DNA of 62,807 nt, taken from NCBI GenBank assembly GCA_016786465.1, contig JAEUWC010000018.1, positions 1 to 62,807 of the forward strand. Reading direction: 5' to 3'. Made by a program: the position numbers and the translations under genes. This document shows, one piece after another, positions 59,789 through 62,807 of this stretch. Each line of letters opens with the position of its first letter. Position 1 is the first letter of the stretch. Source of the DNA: Bdellovibrionales bacterium. GTDB taxonomy: Bacteria; Bdellovibrionota; UBA1018. The notes under the pieces are model-generated. The model searched no databases. It was not told the DNA's origin and saw nothing but the letters and a program-made list of their open reading frames with translations.

Positions 59789-60685
59789 ATGAAGAAATGG
59801 GTCGTGACCATCGGCAACTTCGATGGTGTGCATTTGGGCCACCAGGAAATTTTGCGTGTAACGCGCACTCAGGCGCAGCGCGCCGGTGCGGATTGGGGGG
59901 TTTTCACCTTTCGACCTCACCCCCAGATCGCGTTACGTCCCGAACTTCAGCTGAAGCTTTTGCAAACCTATGACGAAAAAATTCAGATTCTTAAAGAAAT
60001 GGGTGTGCCTAGGGTCATCGAACAGCCTTTCAGTCGGGAATTTTCGACCACATCTTCGGAACGATTCTTTCAAGACACTTTGGTTAAGTCATTGGGCGCG
60101 ACGGCGATCGTCGTGGGTTACGATTTTGCTTTTGGAAAAGGGCGCGCCGGGGGTTTGGAACGTTTAGGAGAACTTTGTGCCGCCGCCGGCGTTGAGCTGA
60201 CCGTCGTTCCAGCGCTTCGATTGAACGGAGAAGCGGTATCCAGCAGTCGGATTCGAAGGCTTTTGGAAGCTGGCGACGTTGAAACGGCGGCTCAGCTTTT
60301 GGGACGCTGTTTTTACTATCAAGGGGTCGTGATCCGTGGCGATTCGCGCGGAAGAAAGATCGGATTCCCCACTTTGAATCTGATGCCGGGCGAAAAACTG
60401 CACCTTCCGAACGGTGTCTATGCCACTTGGACCTGGATCAATCAGAAACGCTATCCGTCGGTCACCAATATTGGGGTTCGGCCCACCTTTGCAAAGGAAG
60501 GCCAGCCGGCGCCAGTGATCATCGAAACGCATGTCCTGGATGCGTCCGGAGACTGGTACGGTGAACCCGTACGAACGGAAGCCGTGAAAAAGCTTCGCGA
60601 CGAAAAGAAATTTTCCGGGGTCGACGAGTTACGAACCCAGATTCAGAAAGACATCGACCAAGCCCGTCAGATTCTTGGCGCCTAA
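59789..60685 (+). CDS. ribF: Bifunctional riboflavin kinase/FAD synthetase
   Basis: The 298-aa enzyme has the N-terminal nucleotidyltransferase motif GNFDGVHLGHQ (residues 9-19), SSSRIRRLLEAGDVETAAQLLGR, and the C-terminal riboflavin kinase with GDSRGRKIGFPTLNL, NGVYATW and TNIGVRPTF. It makes FMN and FAD. Not in a riboflavin operon. Two hairpin repeats lie directly after its stop codon, ahead of pilB. Confidence 0.96.
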   Translation: MKKWVVTIGNFDGVHLGHQEILRVTRTQAQRAGADWGVFTFRPHPQIALRPELQLKLLQTYDEKIQILKEMGVPRVIEQPFSREFSTTSSERFFQDTLVKSLGATAIVVGYDFAFGKGRAGGLERLGELCAAAGVELTVVPALRLNGEAVSSSRIRRLLEAGDVETAAQLLGRCFYYQGVVIRGDSRGRKIGFPTLNLMPGEKLHLPNGVYATWTWINQKRYPSVTNIGVRPTFAKEGQPAPVIIETHVLDASGDWYGEPVRTEAVKKLRDEKKFSGVDELRTQIQKDIDQARQILGA

Positions 60686-60689
60686 GCCT

Positions 60690-60713
60690 GGGCGCGCAGA
60701 AATGAGCTCGCCC
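60690..60713 (+). repeat. 24-nt hairpin repeat ahead of pilB, first copy
   Basis: Arm GGGCGCGC, loop AGAAATGA, arm GCTCGCCC (one mismatch), 4 nt after the ribF stop. Same orientation relative to pilB as the fliD copies are to fliD. Confidence 0.85.
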
Positions 60714-60721
60714 GGTGTCTT

Positions 60722-60745
60722 GGGCGAGCAGAAATGAGCTCGCCC
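60722..60745 (+). repeat. 24-nt hairpin repeat ahead of pilB, second copy
   Basis: Arm GGGCGAGC, loop AGAAATGA, arm GCTCGCCC: a perfect 8-bp stem. It is 32 nt downstream of the first copy, and both are followed by CGGTGT-type flanks (GGTGT). The pilB ATG is 48 nt further on. Confidence 0.9.
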
Positions 60746-60793
60746 GGTGTAAAGTTGTAAGTGGTGACGTTTTCCGTCACAATAAGAAGACGA

Positions 60794-62503
60794 ATGTCCC
60801 GTACTCTTGTTGATCTTTTGTTGAAGGACAAACTGATTACAGCTGCACAGCACGCCGAATCCGTCGAAGCGGCGAAAACAGGGAAGTCGCACGCGCGCTA
60901 CTTGATTGAAAAGAAGTACGTCGCTGATCAAAAGCTTCTGTATTACCTCAGTCAGAAGTTCAAAATGACCAGCATCAACCTGGCGAAGCTTGAAGTTACG
61001 CCGGAAGTCTTGAAGCTACTGCCCCCGGACTTCGTGAAGAAAAGTGGCGTCATTCCAGTTCAAGCAAACAAGACGACCTTGGTGGTTGCTGTAGCCGATC
61101 CTTCGAACGCACAAGTCATCGAAGACATTAAGTTTCGGACTAAATTGAACGTTGAAACTGTTCTGACGACTTTCGGTGCTTTGGATCAAGCGCTTGCGAA
61201 ATTTTATTCGGGCGCAGCATTCGCCGTTGCTGCCGCACAAAGCTATCAGGACAAGGCAAAAAAAGAAGGCGAAGATTCGGCCGGTTCTGGCATCGAGCTA
61301 GTCGAAATTCACGACATCGACACGGGTGCAGGCGCGTCCGATGCGCCCGTCATTGCTTTGGTCAACGGAATCTTGGCCGAAGGAATCAAAAGGATGGCCA
61401 GCGATATTCACGTCGAACCATACGAAAAAAGATTCCGCGTGCGCTTGCGCGTCGATGGCACTCTTCACGAAATCATGCAGATTCCGCAGGAAATGAAGCG
61501 TGCGGTTGCAGCCCGTTTCAAGATCATGTCCCGGATGGACATTGCGGAATCCAGGATTCCGCAAGACGGTCGTATCAAGTTGAAAACCGGGGGAAACGAA
61601 GTCGATTTCCGGGTGAACGCTTTGCCCACGCTTTTCGGCGAAAAGATCGTTCTTCGTATGTTGTCCAAGGGAAATTTGCAGTTGGACTTGATGAAGCTGG
61701 GCTTTGAAGCCAAGCAGTTGGAAACCTTCAAAAAGGGCATTTACGCACCCAACGGAATGGTCTTGGTCACGGGTCCTACGGGTAGCGGTAAAACCACGAC
61801 CTTGTATTCGGCCCTAAGCGAACTGAATCAACCGACCGACAATCTTTCCACCGCCGAAGATCCAGTCGAATACAACCTAGAAGGAATCAATCAGTGTCAG
61901 GTGAACAAAGATGTCGGTCTGACATTCGCCGCCGTTCTTCGTGCGCTTTTGCGCCAAGACCCGGATACGGTACTGGTCGGCGAAATCCGGGATTTTGAAA
62001 CAGCAGAAGTCGCTGTCCAAGCTGCGCTTACCGGTCACTTGGTTTTGTCTACACTTCACACCAACGATGCGCCCAGTACGATTACCCGTCTGATGAATAT
62101 GGGTCTTGAACCCTTTCTGGTGGTTGCGTCAGTCAATACGATCGTCGCGCAACGATTGCTTCGAACGGTCTGCGCAAAATGCAAAGTCGAAACCCAGATT
62201 CCTAAGGAAAGACTTTTGGAAGTGGGATTCACGCCAGAACAGATTCCGCAGATCAAAGCGATGAAAGGTGCTGGCTGTGAAGTCTGCGCCAAGTCCGGCT
62301 ACAAGGGCCGGGTCGCGATCTATGAAGTCTTGGATTTTTCACAGGACCTGAAGGAAATGGTCCTTCGCGGTGAAAGCATCATTGATATCAAGAAACAAGC
62401 GATCAAAAACGGGATGAAGTCCCTAAGGATGGCAGCATTGACGAAGTTTGCTGAAGGGCGAACGACAATTGACGAAGCCCTGTCCTTGACGATGGAGAAC
62501 TAA
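60794..62503 (+). CDS. pilB: Type IV pilus assembly ATPase PilB
   Basis: The 569-aa protein has the N-terminal MshEN-type domain (LVDLLLKDKLITAAQHAESV, LPPDFVKKSGVIPVQ), Walker A GPTGSGKTTT (about 326-335), the Asp box and Walker B in VLVGEIRDFETAEVAVQAAL, the His box STLHTNDAP, and two CxxC pairs (CAKC, CEVC, about 460-498) for zinc. It powers pilus extension. Directly followed by pilT (1 nt), which favours PilB over the type II secretion GspE. Start at 60794 after an A/G-rich site; the frame is open further upstream. Confidence 0.95.
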   Translation: MSRTLVDLLLKDKLITAAQHAESVEAAKTGKSHARYLIEKKYVADQKLLYYLSQKFKMTSINLAKLEVTPEVLKLLPPDFVKKSGVIPVQANKTTLVVAVADPSNAQVIEDIKFRTKLNVETVLTTFGALDQALAKFYSGAAFAVAAAQSYQDKAKKEGEDSAGSGIELVEIHDIDTGAGASDAPVIALVNGILAEGIKRMASDIHVEPYEKRFRVRLRVDGTLHEIMQIPQEMKRAVAARFKIMSRMDIAESRIPQDGRIKLKTGGNEVDFRVNALPTLFGEKIVLRMLSKGNLQLDLMKLGFEAKQLETFKKGIYAPNGMVLVTGPTGSGKTTTLYSALSELNQPTDNLSTAEDPVEYNLEGINQCQVNKDVGLTFAAVLRALLRQDPDTVLVGEIRDFETAEVAVQAALTGHLVLSTLHTNDAPSTITRLMNMGLEPFLVVASVNTIVAQRLLRTVCAKCKVETQIPKERLLEVGFTPEQIPQIKAMKGAGCEVCAKSGYKGRVAIYEVLDFSQDLKEMVLRGESIIDIKKQAIKNGMKSLRMAALTKFAEGRTTIDEALSLTMEN

Positions 62504-62504
62504 A

Positions 62505-62807
62505 ATGGCGAAGGTCAGTTTACCGGCACTTTTGAAAACGATGGTCGATCAAGATGCTTCAGACTTACATTTGACCGTAGGTGTTCCTCCTGAATTCCGA
62601 ATCCGGGGAAGCATGGTCAGGGTAAAGTCGGACGCTTTGAATCATCAAGACACCAAAGACTTGGCTTATTCTGTGATCACAGACGCGCAGAAAGCCGAGT
62701 TCGAAAGAAACTGGGAACTGGATTTTTCGTTTGGCATTAAAGACGTGGCGCGATTCCGGGGAAACCTTTTTTACCAGCGGGGAGGGGTCGGCGCGGTCTT
62801 CCGGATC
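62505..62807 (+). CDS. pilT: Type IV pilus retraction ATPase PilT (5' part)
   Basis: The ATG at 62505 follows the pilB stop by 1 nt, with GGAG about 8 nt upstream. The 101 visible residues match the PilT/PilU N-terminus: LLKTMVDQDASDLHLTVGVPPEFRIRG and then FERNWELDFSFGIKDVARFR and NLFYQRGGVGAVFR. The Walker motifs lie beyond the window, so PilT and PilU cannot be separated. PilT drives pilus retraction and twitching. Confidence 0.93.
   Translation, partial: MAKVSLPALLKTMVDQDASDLHLTVGVPPEFRIRGSMVRVKSDALNHQDTKDLAYSVITDAQKAEFERNWELDFSFGIKDVARFRGNLFYQRGGVGAVFRI

Noticed and set aside
1-62807. tRNA, rRNA, insertion sequences, prophage
   Set aside because: No cloverleaf-like sequence, rRNA core sequence, transposase, integrase or phage structural gene was recognised. 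A tRNAscan or Infernal run would settle this.

Overview
The window looks like a piece of chromosome from a Gram-negative, flagellated, piliated bacterium of the Bdellovibrio type (phylum Bdellovibrionota). This is inferred from gene content: a FliD with an unusual MGLRF-type N-terminus, a type III glutamine synthetase, DnaK/DnaJ/GrpE next to HemW, a PilB-PilT pair, many lipoproteins and large secreted proteins of unknown function, and base composition near 50% GC. Genes are densely packed on both strands, with frequent ATGA overlaps and GTG/TTG starts. I see no rRNA, tRNA, insertion sequence, prophage or CRISPR array. No stretch over 300 bases lacks a gene.

Layout. 1-3.6 kb: a truncated secreted protein, then a surface-stalk-like lipoprotein (PSGT repeats plus a collagen-like patch) paired with an OmpA-family protein. 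3.6-11.6 kb (minus strand): an unknown membrane protein, a DTW-domain tRNA modification enzyme, RecN, a secreted unknown, a cupredoxin-like lipoprotein, an erythromycin-esterase homologue and NAD kinase; rarA diverges from nadK. 13-20.8 kb (minus): a compact flagellar operon read fliD-fliS-fliT-like-TPR-42 aa ORF-GT9 glycosyltransferase-unknown-pseudoreceiver/HD-GYP protein. 21.0-21.6 kb: a two-gene unit for small secreted cysteine-rich proteins, the second a very basic twin-CX3C peptide. 21.6-29.2 kb (minus): lipid A deacylase-like protein, HemW, GrpE, DnaK, DnaJ and an LpoA-like lipoprotein. 29.1-34 kb: an outer-membrane-like lipoprotein, a double M16 protease and two unknowns. 34-39 kb: cyclophilin, TatC, then rpsF-DUF2232-rplI-dnaB, lacking rpsR at its usual place. 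39-42 kb: phasin-like protein, secreted unknown, glutamate-synthase-like flavoprotein. 42-55.2 kb: a giant lipoprotein, a proline-rich/periodic-repeat exported protein, a small lipoprotein, then MoxR, DUF58, a fused DUF4381-like/BatC-like protein and BatD. 55.2-62.8 kb: type III glutamine synthetase, two Hsp20 proteins (one membrane-anchored), an orphan ParA with a small partner, RibF, PilB and the start of PilT.

The points most worth following up are: (1) a family of 24-nt hairpins placed in the same orientation ahead of fliD, the fliT-like gene and pilB; (2) the secreted twin-CX3C cationic peptide; (3) the rearranged MoxR/Bat locus without vWA BatA/BatB, joined to a 906-aa periodic-repeat protein; and (4) a second dyad repeat that marks the ends of converging genes. 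Functions are assigned by motif recognition only; no database search was possible.
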